NCBI GenBank assembly: GCA_950295325.1
Contig: OX485803.1
Coordinates: 50,733,554 to 50,797,553, forward strand
Reading direction: 5' to 3'
DNA length: 64,000 nucleotides
DNA from: Polytrichum commune
Taxonomy: Eukaryota > Streptophyta > Polytrichopsida > Polytrichales > Polytrichaceae
A program made the translations under genes and the position numbers. This document shows, one piece after another, positions 1 through 11,849 of this stretch. The notes beneath the pieces are model-generated. The model had not been told where the DNA came from. It saw only the letters and a list, made by a program, of their open reading frames with translations, and made no database searches. Numbering within the stretch: the first letter of the stretch is position 1; each line of letters begins with the position of its first letter.

Positions 1-146
1 ATGTGCATCACATTGTATTCCTGGCAAGGCCGACCAGGCATGGCCAGCACTTGATCACCATGTATACAAGGACGCTTAACTATCTCACAAATCCAAAACA
101 CTAATTAGAGTAGTATTTTCGGCATTCAAAACCAAATTCCTTCTAA

Positions 147-152
147 TTTATT
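147..152 (-). promoter_or_regulatory. Polyadenylation signal AATAAA of the pectate lyase gene
   Basis: A perfect AATAAA on the minus strand lies about 75 bases past the stop codon at 225-227, in AT-rich sequence typical of a plant 3' end. Confidence 0.45.
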
Positions 153-224
153 TCCATTCTCGCAAGCGTTCGATGGTTTGATCATCACACGAAGTTTGAC
201 ATGATATAATGATGATGATCATTA

Positions 225-3200
225 TCAGCACATGGCACCGGAAGAGCAGGCCAATGGCCCAGAGTCCAATGTGATGTCCTGCACCATGGAGGCCGGGCGA
301 GCACTGAAACTTGTCGCCTTAGCGTAGAATTGTGAGTTGGCTCCGGAGGCTCCAGAGGCTGTGAAGAAAGCTCCATTCAAAAAGATGTCACCGGAAGATC
401 TCCAGTTCCAGCTGGTGCCTTTCTCATCCAGCCGTTTCGTCACCTGCAAAAGACACAAGAATTCTTAAATTAACCTCGTCTCTTGGGAAATTTGCAAAAC
501 ATCTCACAGCCCAAACTATTAGTCATCATCAACTTAATTCTACGATTTCAGTCCTTTTAAATCTGAAGAGGATCTTGATAGATAGCTCACCTCTTTGGCT
601 CCGTTGGGTGCGAAGAACCGGTTGCCTTCGCTGTTGATGGTGGGGTTCTCACTGCCTCCAATTGCGTACATGCCCCATCCCTGGTAGTTGTTGTTGACGA
701 CATGGAATTTACCATGGCGGCACCTGCATACATTCATGTCACAAACATGCAAGTGAGAAATAATCAATCAGGCACCGACTGACTAATCTAAATCGTCAGG
801 GAAAATTAAGAAAATTGTCCAAAAAGGTACCGAAGGAAGCGATGGAGGTGAGTAGCTACTAGTAGTCACCTGGGCATGCGCTCAATGAGGTTTGCTCCGA
901 AGTGGTTGAAGGCAATGGTAACCTGCATGTTGTCATCGATGGTATCATCTGCGTGGGCACCGAGCAACATCACCTGCACAAGAAGAAGAAAAACACGAAG
1001 AAAAAAGGAGACGCCAGTCAGATTGGCTATGGCGCTATGGGCGAGCTTAACCTTGTAACCCTAAAATGGAAATTCATGAAACTAGTGTAAGTTGATGAGG
1101 AGCCAGATGCGATGATACCTTATCGTGATTCTCGAAGTAGTTGTTGGAGATGGTGATGTCAGTGGATCCTTTGATAACATCCACAAGCCCATCGGTGCAC
1201 TGAGCGAAGTAGCAATGGTCCACCCAGACATCATGGGAGCCAAAGATGTTGACTGCATCTCCATCCGTTTTCCCTCTACGTCCGTAATGGGAAGGGGAGC
1301 TTCTCACATCAGCAGGACCCGTGGACTTGCAATCATGGATATGGACACCATGGATGATAATGTTGTTCACAAACTGCAGTGTGAGGCAAGCCCCCCCAGA
1401 GATGTGAACGTTGTGGCCCCTGCCGTCGATGGTCTTGAAGCTGTTCATGATGAGCTCCTCCTTGAGCTTAATGTTCATGTTGCGGGAGAAGGTGATCCAG
1501 AGAGGCTCACTTTGGACGACTGCATAGCGGAGTGTTCCCATCTTCGGGTTCACCACATCGTCGTCTGACTCGTCGGTCACTACGTAAATCTGTCCGTTCT
1601 TCCCTCCGATGGCGTTCTTGCCGAACCCTATGGCGCAGTCTGCGAGAGCTTGCCTGTTCTGCTCCCAGTTTCCATTGCACCTCCAGCAGTCGTCCACAGG
1701 GTTGCCTTTCCCGCATCCCCCGAGGGATCGCCGTGTGTTGTTGTAACTGTATTGCAACACATTACAACATATTCTTCCCATTCTTAGGAAAAGAACAAAG
1801 ATGAGTACTCAACATAGCAAATCCCATCCAGTTCGTAACGCACACCATGCATCTCATATGCAAACCTTTCATTCCGAAAACTCCAAACCGGCGAGCTATG
1901 CACTTATAACTAACAATGTATGCGAGTAGCAAATACCTCGGCAACTAGGTGGTTTTAGGACACATTACAACATATTCTTTCCATTCTTAGGAAAAGAATG
2001 GTCTAGATGTCTAGTCAACTTAACTGCATTGAACACATTTAAACACATTCTTCTTATTCTCAGGGTAAGAAAAGAGATGAATACCGAACATAGCAAGTTC
2101 CACCCAGTTTGAGCTATGCATCTTTAATCAAGAACGTATGCAAATAGCAAATACCTCAGCAACTCTGTACTCTTAAAACACATTGCAACACATGCTTCCC
2201 ATTCTTAGAAAAAGAAAGAAACGAGGTCTGTACATGTCACCAAATTTCTCCAGTTTCGAGCTATATGCACTACATTGTAATAATTAAGAATGTATGGACG
2301 AAGCAAATACCTCGGCAAATCTGTACGTTTAGAACATATTCCCACCCAGAAGCTCTTTTGAAAAAGAAAACAATCGCAACTTCAAAACATAACTAATTCC
2401 ATCCAGTTCGTGTACACCGCCTTATATGCCAACCTCTCATTCCAAAAACTTCAAAATGGCGGGCTATGCACTTATAACTAGCAATGTTGCTGCAAATACC
2501 TAGGCGACTCTGCTATAAGAACATATTCCCACCCAGAAGCTCTTTGGAAAAAGGAAAACAGTGCACGACTGCAACAGATTATAACAACTTCCTTTCAATT
2601 TGTGCACTCCACCTCCAAAATGAACATAAGCAAACCTCTCATCTCTAAAACTCCCAAACTGTTCTATGCACATACTAACAATGCATTCCCAGAGTAACAA
2701 TTACCTCGGAGACTCTGTACTCTTAGAACATATTCCCATTCAGAAGCTTTTAGAAAGTAAAGAATAAGGAACAATAGCCGACGACTTGCAACATGACCTG
2801 ATCTAAAAATATATGCAATCCTCTCATTCCCAGGACTCCCAAACTGCTCAGCTGAGCACATAATGATACCAGCAAACAACAATTTCCATCCAGTTCGTCC
2901 ACACCACCTAGAAGAAAAGAAATGACAAAAATGTGCACACCTCTTCTCATCCCCAAAACTCCAATCAAAACCGCTCGGCTATGCTGCATATACTAACACG
3001 TAACAAATCTAAACCATCCTAAAATATTTTGAGCACACCACCTCTGTAAGAAACATAGGCAAACCTCTCATTCCCAAATCTCCAAAACTGCATCCTCAGC
3101 TATATATGCACATGAAATCACTGCCAACGCAAGTAGCAAACAAATACCTTCGGAACTCCGAACTCTTAGTTTCCAGGCTTGGAGTAGTAATTCCTTGGAG

Positions 3201-3374
3201 TACTGGAGCTCCAGCTTCAGGCAGCTGAGAATCCCTGACCAAGCTCGAAGCCACCAGAGGTCTAAGAGCCCCGCACTGCAGCCACTCGGATGAGTACTGC
3301 AATGCTACCACCAGCACAGTTACCCAATATCCCAAAACCTGACTTTGCCACCCGATTGCTCTAGAGCTCCCCAT
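225..3374 (-). CDS. Pectate lyase (polysaccharide lyase family 1), five exons, 436 aa
   Basis: Complete minus-strand gene. I place exons at 3374-3148, 1746-1119, 973-870, 723-591 and 443-225; all introns are GT-AG and the phases join without a break. The enzyme cleaves de-esterified homogalacturonan by calcium-dependent beta-elimination in the cell wall. Residues 13-25 are a hydrophobic signal-peptide core. The domain starts near residue 91 (NPVDDCWRC) and continues through [14 protein letters not shown]. The calcium/substrate region reads [14 protein letters not shown] (249-253) and CTDGLVD (259-265). The catalytic-arginine motif RMPR (317-320) spans the exon 3/4 junction, followed by [11 protein letters not shown] and [11 protein letters not shown]. 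Length fits plant pectate lyases. The start is the ATG at 3372-3374; an upstream in-frame GTG at 3408-3410 is less likely. Exon 1 encodes the divergent N-terminus and is supported only by the open frame, the hydrophobic segment and the phase match. Confidence 0.93.
1747..3147 (-). repeat. Tandem repeats filling intron 1 of the pectate lyase gene
   Basis: The 1.4-kb intron is made of diverged units of roughly 150-220 bases. Recognisable landmarks recur in each: a CCATTCTTAG block, a CATCCAGTTCG block, an ACCTCTCATTCCAAAA block and GCAAATACCTCGG. On the coding strand the last block reads CCGAG|GTATTTGC, nearly identical to the true exon-1 donor CCGAAG|GTATTTG. Donor look-alikes lie at about 1935, 2153, 2309, 2498 and 2703; the gap from 2704 to the real donor at 3147 is about two units long, so one copy seems lost. 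Most units also carry about 20 bases matching the 3' end of exon 1. Confidence 0.8.
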
Positions 3375-3503
3375 TGCTTGCAAGCACACCCTCCTCCTCC
3401 CACTAAACACTGAGTTCTGAACTGGAACTGCAATCAGATGCTCAGGAGGATGTGTTGGGAGGGAGGGGTGCTCGTTGGCTCTGAAAGCTCGATCGCCACC
3501 GAG

Positions 3504-3511
3504 CTTATAAG
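3504..3511 (-). promoter_or_regulatory. TATA-like box of the pectate lyase gene
   Basis: The minus strand reads CTTATAAG about 130 bases upstream of the chosen ATG. The interval between is purine-rich near the start codon and has no in-frame ATG, as expected for a short leader. Transcription would start near 3475. Position and composition are the only support. Confidence 0.4.
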
Positions 3512-3613
3512 CAAACTCAAGGGACCTTCAAGAGCAGCCTACTGATGAGTCTAGTTCTATGTCTCTCTCAGCAGCCTTCAAAGGGAAAGTTGACCTTACC
3601 CAGCTGCCATGAA

Positions 3614-3630
3614 CCCCCCCCCCCCCCCCC
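3614..3630 (+). repeat. Poly(C) tract, 17 C
   Basis: Homopolymer preceded by TGAA, so the sequence resembles the TGAACCCCCC end of the hAT-type MITE at 43639-43799. No matching second end was found nearby. Confidence 0.8.
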
Positions 3631-3679
3631 TCTTTCTTCCTCCTCTTTCCGCTAAGTGAAAAACACGACCCCAGTTTCC

Positions 3680-4400
3680 ATCATTACACTATAAACTCAC
3701 CTCGGATTTAGTGTGGCCCACACTATTCATTGTCGATCCACGTACGGGAGTGATCTAGCAATGATCATCATGCGGGAGCCAAAGAAGGTGGCATGGGACA
3801 CTTGCAGTTGCAGTAGGCTATGTCATGATTAAGGTTGACATGAATTAACATGGCATATCATTTAAAAACTTTCATTAAGCTGAGGTGTCACCTTTCCTTC
3901 TAAGTCAAAACCCCCTTGCCCACACCCTCCTTAAGGTGGGCTTGGGATTCGTGATGTCTATGTAAACACATCCACTGTGGATGAAGGGGCTCTAGTGTAA
4001 AAACAAGCCCCCACAAGGTTGAGGGCCAAACTACACTCCATTGGACGAATTTGGTGTCTTTGATGCTATTTTTGGAGTCAAACCATCTTAAAATCCGATA
4101 TTGTGTGGCCTTTTCTAGGCCAAGATATGATTCGCTACGTTATATCTTAGTGAAAGATATATTTCACACGTGATTTATTGTGGCTCACATTATGCATTGT
4201 CAACCCATGTGAATGAATTTGAAATGATCATTAGGTGAAAACGAGATGGGAACCAAAGAGGATGGCATGGGACACTTGTAGTTGTAAGCCTAGCTTGTAT
4301 AAATCATTAAGTCATGGAGTTGGCCACTCTAATTAATATGGCACATCACTAACTTTATATAGCATGCCAAGTCCCCTTCTAAATTAGAACCTCCCCAAAC
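3680..4400 (+). repeat. Diverged direct repeat pair (about 3708-3920 and 4160-4390)
   Basis: Two blocks about 455 bases apart share the same order of motifs: CACACTATTCATTGTCGA/CACATTATGCATTGTCAA, GGCATGGGACACTTG.AGTTG, TTAA.ATGGCA.ATCA and CCTTCTAA. The first block starts with a TACACTATAAA end resembling the CTACACTAAA MITE family. Between them, 3935-4110 belongs to a separate dispersed repeat also found at 57370-57500. Confidence 0.6.
3935..4110 (+). repeat. Dispersed repeat, copy shared with 57355-57595
   Basis: Shares TGTGGATGAAGG, AAGGTTGAGGGCC and a TTTGGAGTC..TGATGCTA block with 57370-57500. Its left end (TGGGATTCGTGATGTC) reappears inverted at 57560-57590, suggesting this motif is an inverted-repeat end of the element. 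No protein-coding content seen. Confidence 0.55.
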
Positions 4401-4751
4401 AACACTACACTACAACTTAGATGTGATTTCGTGGGTACTAGTATGTACTTTTCCTCTTCAAACCATGGAAATAATTTTGCATTGATCAATGGGTGGAATG
4501 CAATTATGCCACCTAATACTTATTTGCTTCCAATACAAAGTTTTTTTTTTTGGTGGAGTGACCATATAGGGGGCATATAGGATACATGTTCACAACTTCT
4601 ATCATTGAGGAGGGTGAGAATGTCGATTCTTATGTAGAACCCAGATTGTTATTTTAAGCCAAGTTAATGCCTAAATCTTAGCCTACTAAAATTAGTTTAG
4701 TATGATCAAAAAACCCATAAGGGATGATTTTTACTACACCCCTAATGGTAG

Positions 4752-5144
4752 GTGTTGAGATTTAATGGAATCCACCCATTTAAGTCAAAATTTGATGTTC
4801 ATTTTAGCATTTGCCCCACCTTCCATAACAATACTCAAGACATAGACCCTCATAATGAAACAATGGAATATTGGGAGCTCAATCTGGATCTAAGTCTCCT
4901 TGTGCAGCTTTTCGAACATCTAACTGTTATATTCCAAGGACCCATAGAACAAGAATTGATCGTTGAAGAATGTTATGATGAGGACTTAACAAGTGTAAAG
5001 ATGAAAGAGATCCCGGTATTTGCTTATGATACTCAAAATGGAATCATTCTATTAATGGCTCCCACACACTATAAAAAGAACTTCAAAAGACATGGTTCTC
5101 TACCATCATTTTATAGACATATAGTCAGAGCAACAATTTCATAG
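4752..5144 (+). CDS. Unrecognised open frame, 130 codons, sharing a repeat with 50.66-50.73 kb
   Basis: I do not recognise the protein and doubt that it is a functional gene. The frame is acidic in its middle (EECYDEDLTS) and has no membrane segment or known motif. Bases about 4875-4950 match 50658-50733, where the same reading (LFEHLTVIF) is interrupted by a stop and is part of a hairpin. The open frame is therefore likely to be partly repeat-derived. No promoter or intron structure could be supported. Confidence 0.2.
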   Translation: MLRFNGIHPFKSKFDVHFSICPTFHNNTQDIDPHNETMEYWELNLDLSLLVQLFEHLTVIFQGPIEQELIVEECYDEDLTSVKMKEIPVFAYDTQNGIILLMAPTHYKKNFKRHGSLPSFYRHIVRATIS

Positions 5145-5960
5145 GAGCGCACTGCAGATTGGACAGCTGCAGGTTTGTAATTCAGAATGAAAATGTCACA
5201 GACCCAGTATTTATGGTTTAAGTCATAGTAACTTCAGAAAAATTCGAGTGAAAAACAACTACATGCAGTGCGACATTATTGGAAACAGTTTTTTCTTCTT
5301 CTTGTCAAGTACATTCAGGTATACGGTATATGCATCACTTTTTGTACAGTCTCAAGGAAAAGGACAAATTTTATTTTATTTCAATTTTGTATTCCAGTGC
5401 TTTGTTCTATCTTCTGGATGGCTAGGGTACCATACAATGCAGGGAATGATAATTCTAGTTTGACGCAAGTCATACTTTTGGATTAGTTAAGTTTGATTGA
5501 TACACCACAACATCATCAAGCCTTATATCAATGTGTCAACATGCACTGATGTTGTTCACAAGTTTGGATCTAAATTTATGTGAATGGATGAAACACTATA
5601 TTAGGTCATTTGAGATTCTTTTGGCATTTTGAGACATTTACATATATAAGAAAATAGAAAGAATCACAATAATTTTAGGGAATGGTGTGTGAAGCTCAAA
5701 CATGTGAACATTTAAGAGTGGTGATCTACATCATTACATGCATAAATGAAGGGCACAACTAAATTAAAAACTTAAATTAAGATGCTTTCGATAGGACAAC
5801 CCAAAAAGGAGACAATATGGGAGGAGAAAGCAAATATTCATATTACAGGTAAAGAAATACAAGGTATGGTCAAAGAAATTGAGTAGCAAAGAAGTGCCAC
5901 ATATTAACCACTATTGAATATTGCAACCTAAAATAAGCCTACTTATGTACAATATCTATG
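5145..5960. other. Intergenic, nothing recognised
   Basis: AT-rich sequence without a supported gene. Short open frames near 5250-5480 have no recognisable motif. Confidence 0.5.
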
Positions 5961-6690
5961 CTAATGTAGGCCTTTTGGCTTTGGTTGCCACTTCTTTTTC
6001 TTTCGCCGCCACTTCTTTTGCCTCCACGTACTGGAAAATCCTCCATGGTTGTAGCCATGGTCGGGATGTGGGCCTACTATGATACATTTAGGAAGCCAAT
6101 GAGAGCCCGAATTATAAGAGGATGAATTTGAGTGGGATGTCATTTGGGAAGAAGATTGCCTCGCACTTCTACATAGGGCGTAGAAATGTTGCGATTCGTT
6201 GGATAAGGCACCTTTGGAACGGGATGGTATTGGATTGGGCGCAACCTACAAACCGGCGGAACAAGGGGTGAGGGGGTTAACTTTGAGGAGGAAGACCGAA
6301 AGGAATGGGAAAATGAGGGAAGGGAAATGCAACTTGGCATAGGCTATACCGTACCTTGAGACATGTGATGATCAAGGCAAAGTTGGCATGGGCGGGCAAT
6401 GCACCGTGTGGAGGAACAGGGATGGCCACATCCAATGTCGGTTGAATCTCTATCCGAAGCTACCAGTGAGGCGCCATGTCACCACCAGACTGAGAGGGGG
6501 AGTCACGGCCACAATTGCGTGCATAGGTGACCTCTTTGAATGGTGACAGGGACGGCGAGGGGTGGAAGATTTGCTTGGGCATGATCCTATCCACGACGTT
6601 GGTGTGTAAGGGTTCCTTGGAGTAATTGATCGTGGACAAGAAAGAAGCCAAAACATAGGGAGGAGGGGCAAAGGCATATATGAAAACCAA
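5961..6690 (-). pseudogene. Possible 3' continuation of the FCP1-like relic
   Basis: Downstream on the same strand are proline/serine-rich and then lysine/arginine-rich open frames: one with INYSKEPLHTNVVDR (6460-6690), one with SFSHSFRSSSSKLTPSPL (6140-6340), and one ending WRQKKWRRKKKKWQPKPKG (5961-6143). The basic C-terminus would suit a nuclear protein, but no domain is recognised and the link to the phosphatase relic rests on strand and proximity only. Confidence 0.25.
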
Positions 6691-6749
6691 TATAACTCAA
6701 AACATAGTTACACACAGCCAAAACAAAAATCTCAAATAAGTTCTTACAT

Positions 6750-7480
6750 TCAAAGTGAGCGTAAAACTCTTTGTACATGTGGTCCCTTGGTTCCATGTAT
6801 CTCTCCCCTAGCATATTACTCCCTACATATTGGGGGCCAGGGAGCCCGCTCCTGACAAGTGCCTACAAGATCTGACAAAGTCCATCAGTCATGAAGTTTT
6901 TCAATTGTCCATGTAGGGCACACTATGAAGTTGGCAGTGGGGTTTAATGATGTTCTTGGAGGGGTTGTCGTCCACCATAAGGGTGTTGTCCCGGGTGGGC
7001 CACAAATCATAGGGACACCCTATCATGGTGGGGCGTTAGTCTCAAAACATGGGTTTCAACACCTTCAAGTATTGGTTGACGGCGAGGTTATTGGACTTTG
7101 TAACAACGTCCTAAATGACTCATGCCCTAGGACCATGCAAGGGGGCTCAATCCCCTTGAAGATGAACTTTATGACAACTTGGGTGTTGTCTGATTTCATG
7201 GACCTCCAGATGGTTATCCATAATTTGGATTGGGCACTATGAAGGAAACGTTAGAGTCTAGGCTGCAAATAGACGAGTTGGCTCTTCATGTACTTGGGGA
7301 GCTTGCCAGAGTCCACATTCTCAAGCTTAGAGAAGGGACTGTCAAAGCCCTAAGATAATGCACACGTTGGACCAAAACCTCCTCAAGGTTCAAAATCAAA
7401 AATTGTTGCTTAACCACTGTGACAGGGGTATGCAAAATCAGGGGAGCGACCACGTTGTACTCCATGCATTGGAGAGACAA
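6750..7480 (-). pseudogene. Relic of an FCP1/NLI-interacting-factor-like phosphatase (HAD fold)
   Basis: Translating the minus strand and crossing several frameshifts gives, in order: VVKQQFLILNLEEVLVQRV (expected LILDLDEVLV catalytic strand, with both aspartates changed), WITIWRSMKSDNTQVVIKF, GIEPPCMVLGHESFR, NLAVNQYLKVLKPMF, DNTLMVDDNPSKN (HAD motif IV with the DD pair) and FMTDGLCQIL*ALV. The order and spacing match FCP1-type domains, which dephosphorylate proteins such as the RNA polymerase II tail. At least two frameshifts and several stops (around 7020-7040 and 6870) interrupt it. The last piece ends at a plausible donor (GAATG|TAAG area near 6750), so this was a spliced gene rather than a retrocopy. 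Loss of the nucleophilic aspartate plus frameshifts say it is dead. Family assignment is moderately sure. Confidence 0.55.
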
Positions 7481-7499
7481 GTGAAGAAGAGCAGTACGC

Positions 7500-8760
7500 T
7501 ATGCTCTATGCCTTGTGGAGACAAATGAGGGGGAAGATTACGTTATACTAAGTCCATTTTAAGCATTATTTAGCCAAGACATGAGCATTTTAAATATTGT
7601 TGATGAAGAGAACTTAGAATGCATGTCATAAACCATTCAAGAGGGGAAACACATTAAGTTATATTAAGACATGGCAATATTGTAAAACCAATTTTGGACC
7701 ATCGCATGTCCGAATAAGGCTATTAGCCTATTTTGACGACTTTCATCTGGCGATTGACGGTTGAACTTCATCTGGAGTCGATGAAGGGGGCGATTGTCGT
7801 TCAGAAGCGGTTACGACGGCTAACCGACTCGTCACCTCCCTCGTCGATAAGGAGGAGCCGGCCATCAGAAAACAGGGGCTATTATCACTTTGTAGAATCT
7901 CACATAGTCTCAAGCTTAGCATAGAGTTAGCAATAGTCTTAGCAGGCGTAACACTCAGTGGTTGAGTGTCGTCGTAGTTATATCCCAGAGCGAGAGGCTC
8001 GGAGGGATTGGCCATAGGCAGAGAGTCGAAGCACTCAAAGTTAGAGTGTCTGTGAACTTTGAAACAGTAAAGACTGAAAGTATTCAAGAACATTGATTGA
8101 ATTATTACGGAAGAAGAAGTAAAGTGTGACATTGTTTGTCTGCGTGTGGAATGTGGAAATTGTGAAGCGAGTCCGTCAGTAGCATTGTCTGAGTGAGGCA
8201 AGTAGTCTGGCAGAGCGATGTGATATTAAGATTAGGCAAATAGGCGGATAGCAGTTTGCATTGGAATATGTCAAAGTCGATTAAGGGCGAGTTGGCAGAG
8301 AGGAGTGCAAGGGCTATTGACTGAAGGATGCTTAGTCGTAGGAAGAGCCGGAAGAGGCTGAGTGTATGTGAAGTGCGAGAGAATAGAGGCAATATTCTGA
8401 GAGGAAGTCAGGATGTGGCAAAGTAAACTTACCCTGAAGGGGTGTTGACGTAAGACACGAGCCTGTCGAAAAAAAGGCAAGTTATTGATGAACTCAGTCG
8501 GAGAGGCTGAGTGGGCAATAAGCTTAGTCTTGGGCAATTAGCCGAGAACAGCGAATGTTGGCAATTAGCCAAGAAGGACGAGAGCCATAGTCTCGGGGAA
8601 AAGTTGAGAGAACTCTCAGTAAGCTGAGTAGCCAGCCGAGAGGGCAATAGCCGTTACAGAGAGGCAGACAGAGAGCAAAGAGAGGGGCTATCGCCTAGGC
8701 ACGTGCTGTTACTTTACTGGCCCTTAGCCGAGAAGAGATTCAGAGAGAGAGAGAGAGTTG
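7500..8760. other. Purine-rich, stop-poor region with GCCGAG/GCAATTAGCC repeats
   Basis: The plus strand is rich in AG and repeats short words such as GGCAATTAGCCGAGA, GGCAATTAGCCAAGA and GGGCAATAGCCG between about 8510 and 8660, ending in a (GA) run at 8741-8758. The opposite strand is poor in stop codons in several frames, giving overlapping open frames of 72-152 codons with low-complexity Leu/Ser/Pro content. I read this as compositional bias, not as a gene. Confidence 0.45.
8741..8758 (+). repeat. (GA)n microsatellite
   Basis: Nine uninterrupted GA-type units at the end of a purine-rich stretch. Confidence 0.8.
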
Positions 8761-11700
8761 GACTAGTAGCCATCGATGGACATGGAAGGACTAGAGGCAG
8801 GCTATAGGCTGTCAAGACATTACCTTCCCGAGAAGGAGATATTACCGTATTGGAGTAAGACTTTACCAACCACATGACATTATTAGTTTCAAACAGACTA
8901 AAGCCTTAAGGAAAGAATATAGCCTAGCTGTTGATGTATTGAATTTCATATTAACAAGTGGATGATTGCCTGAGATGAGTCACTAGATGATCGAAGATGA
9001 AGGTGGTGACTTGAGTTATGTGAAGACATGCATGATGGTTGTAAGTTGAATAAAAAAGGAATTAAAAATGATTGAATTACCGCAATTGTGAATTATGTTG
9101 ATCTAAGACGATGCGGTTACTAAAAGACATTACCCCGGACTTCGGTCTTGACAAATTGCCAAGGACAACTTGCCAAGCTTTTGAGCTTCACAACTGAAAT
9201 AGGTCAAAGACATAGAGTGATAGAAACTTTCCCTGAAGATAGGACGGAATCACTCACGACTAAGGAAGCACAAAGGAACCATAAGAGGGGAGAATAAGTG
9301 GAATAATGAAGGAATGAAGGAAGAAAGGCCCTAGGATGTTATTATAATCCTTGAATCCAATGTGACATTAACCCTTATAGACACTATCTCAGTCTTCCTG
9401 GAGACTTTGTTCCCTGGGTTTTGTTGTTTTAAGCCATAGCAAAAACTTACTACATTATAGGGAGGCTAAAATAAATTATTTCATTTTAAAATAAAATCTC
9501 TATGAACAGTTTGTTTAGCCTCCGGTTTGAACGAGCAGTTAAACATTTCCTAAGTTATGATCTATGAAATTGATATCATGCCACAAAGGTCGAGCCTAGC
9601 CGCACAAAGGAGATTGTGTGGGTGCAAAAGGTCCAAGGACAATTGTAGCTAGGGAATAAGCACACATTGTCCAAACATGACCCAAGAAGTTTGGGTCAAC
9701 CGACCCAAATTGGGAGGACCTAGTGAATAACCTTGTCTTGGTCGTGCCCGGAAGCTAGAGAAGCCTCCATCTCCTCCAACTCTTGGTTTGTTGCGCCATC
9801 ACCTTCACCAATGCACTTAGCAACCTACTCCTATACATGCTAAATGCTAGGCCTTGTGTCCAAGCCAGTGTCTGCATACTCATCATGCATTGGATTATTG
9901 ATTGGATTAGAAATATGAATTTCACTAAGCCCTTGTAGATCTTTAACATCTAAAATTTGGGCTTCACATGTGTTTCAATGATGTTTTTAGTGACCCAGAG
10001 GGGGTGTGTTTGGGTCAACCGAACATTAGTAACATGAGGGGTGTTTGTAATGTCAAGTAAGTAGTTTTTGGATATCTAAACCAAATGTGGGCTTGTACTC
10101 ACTTTTAAGTCACACATAACTAGATTAAGATTCAAAAAAATTCAATGAATAAACCAGAACTACTTAGTCCTATTAAACATGCAAAGTCTAATTCAAGTTT
10201 ACTTGTCATTGAGTGAGAAAATTGGATTCCTCTATTGTATTTAATCACTACAATGCATCCCAATGTGGCTTAAAATCCAATATAAACCTTTATAAGTATT
10301 TTAAAAATTCAAAAAAAAATTGAAATGTCTCATGGAAACATCTATATCTTTATATCAAAAATTTCTACTTTAATAAAATTATTTACTTTAATTAAAATAT
10401 ATAAAGACCTATCTATGAATATAAGACTTGAAAAAATGGTAACTCTCAAAAAACCGTAGTAAAGGTACAAAGTCAAGTATACTATAGTCAAGGGTATCAT
10501 ATTGTAACGATCTTGTTTCCTAGAAAATGCAATGGAAAGAAAACTTGAAATGCTTTGTTGAAAACTTAAATTAGATCTTGTTTTCAATAAAGTGGTTTTT
10601 GAAGTTATTTTACGACAACATCCATAACTATTAGATTAAAAAGATAGATTCATATATGGTTTTAAAAATAAAAATGAGACTTCAAGATCTATTTTTATGT
10701 ATAAGATATGTAAAATATGGATATAGGTTCAACCGGTGGGAAGCTTTTAAAGTCAACTATTTTTATCAAGTTGAAGACCATTCATTAGTGAAATGTCTAT
10801 TAGAAACTAAGTATTATACATTAATTATAAAAAAATTATAGTGTAAATATAACATAAAAATGAATTTGACATAAGAAAATAATATTTATTTGAAAATAAA
10901 AATATCTTATCTTATCTCATGTAGTACTAACATATGATTCAAATTCATTAAAACGGACTAAATCGTGCATCTATAATTTAGAATAAGAATTGGTTAAAAA
11001 CAAGGTGGAAGATGATAGACGGGAGAAGCTACTGTTCGAGATCTATGTCCGAAGTGAGAGACCGAAGTTGGAGAAATAGAAGATGAAGAAGTTAAAGTTT
11101 AACTGCCTTCTAAAGCATTGTTTTTAGCGGTTGGAGTGAGCTCTTTGTTTGATTTGCAACTCGTCATTTTGCATGATTTGGTGTAGCTTTGCTTACCATC
11201 CGTTTGCTTTAGATGCCCATTTAGAAATTTGGCTCATATCAATTTTCATTCAATAAATTTATCCATCGTTGACTCTGACATGTCAAATCAAGAACCTACT
11301 TTGTTGGTCTATATTTTACTAGGTTAAAAAATAAATATAACAACTCGTTAGATTTTTACTAAGTTGAGTTGATTTTTGTACTTAAAATCATCTAGCCGAC
11401 CTTATCATTTACATCCTAGCTCCTAATTATTACAATAAAATGGTCAAAGAATCAAATGAATTCTTCATAGTATCAAGGATGCCAAGAAGGACAGAGAACA
11501 TTGGGGCGTTTGACCCAAACATGGTGGGGTATAATATTGTAAACATTTGTGGGGGAGAAAGAGGGAAGGGCAGAAGTGTTAAGACCCCTTGGTGGGCACT
11601 ACATGCTGGGGTCGTCCATCTAGTACAAAGGAGTACATAAGAAATAATGGGGCAACACTAGCTATTGAGGAAAGGTTGTTGCGAAATGTGTTTTGACTAA

Positions 11701-11840
11701 AATCAGAGAGGCACATAAATGAACATGCTCAACGGAGCCACCACCATGCTTTGTGCCTACATGCCTTATATCACATGCGTGATAATATTCACATTTGATG
11801 ATGGTTAGGCCAAGTGTTGTTGCCGTTGTTGGTTTAGGAG
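8761..11840. other. Intergenic, AT-rich, nothing recognised
   Basis: No supported gene or clear element ends. About 10080-11000 is particularly AT-rich, with only short frames. Confidence 0.45.
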
Positions 11841-11849
11841 CAAAGTCCT

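Noticed and set aside
1125-1568. 147-codon plus-strand open frame
   Set aside because: It is the antisense shadow of exon 2 of the pectate lyase gene.
3408-3410. Upstream in-frame GTG as start of the pectate lyase
   Set aside because: Plant nuclear genes start at ATG; the ATG at 3372-3374 precedes the hydrophobic signal segment directly.
7743-8647. Overlapping minus-strand frames up to 152 codons
   Set aside because: They lie in a purine-rich tract whose complement is stop-poor; composition explains them.
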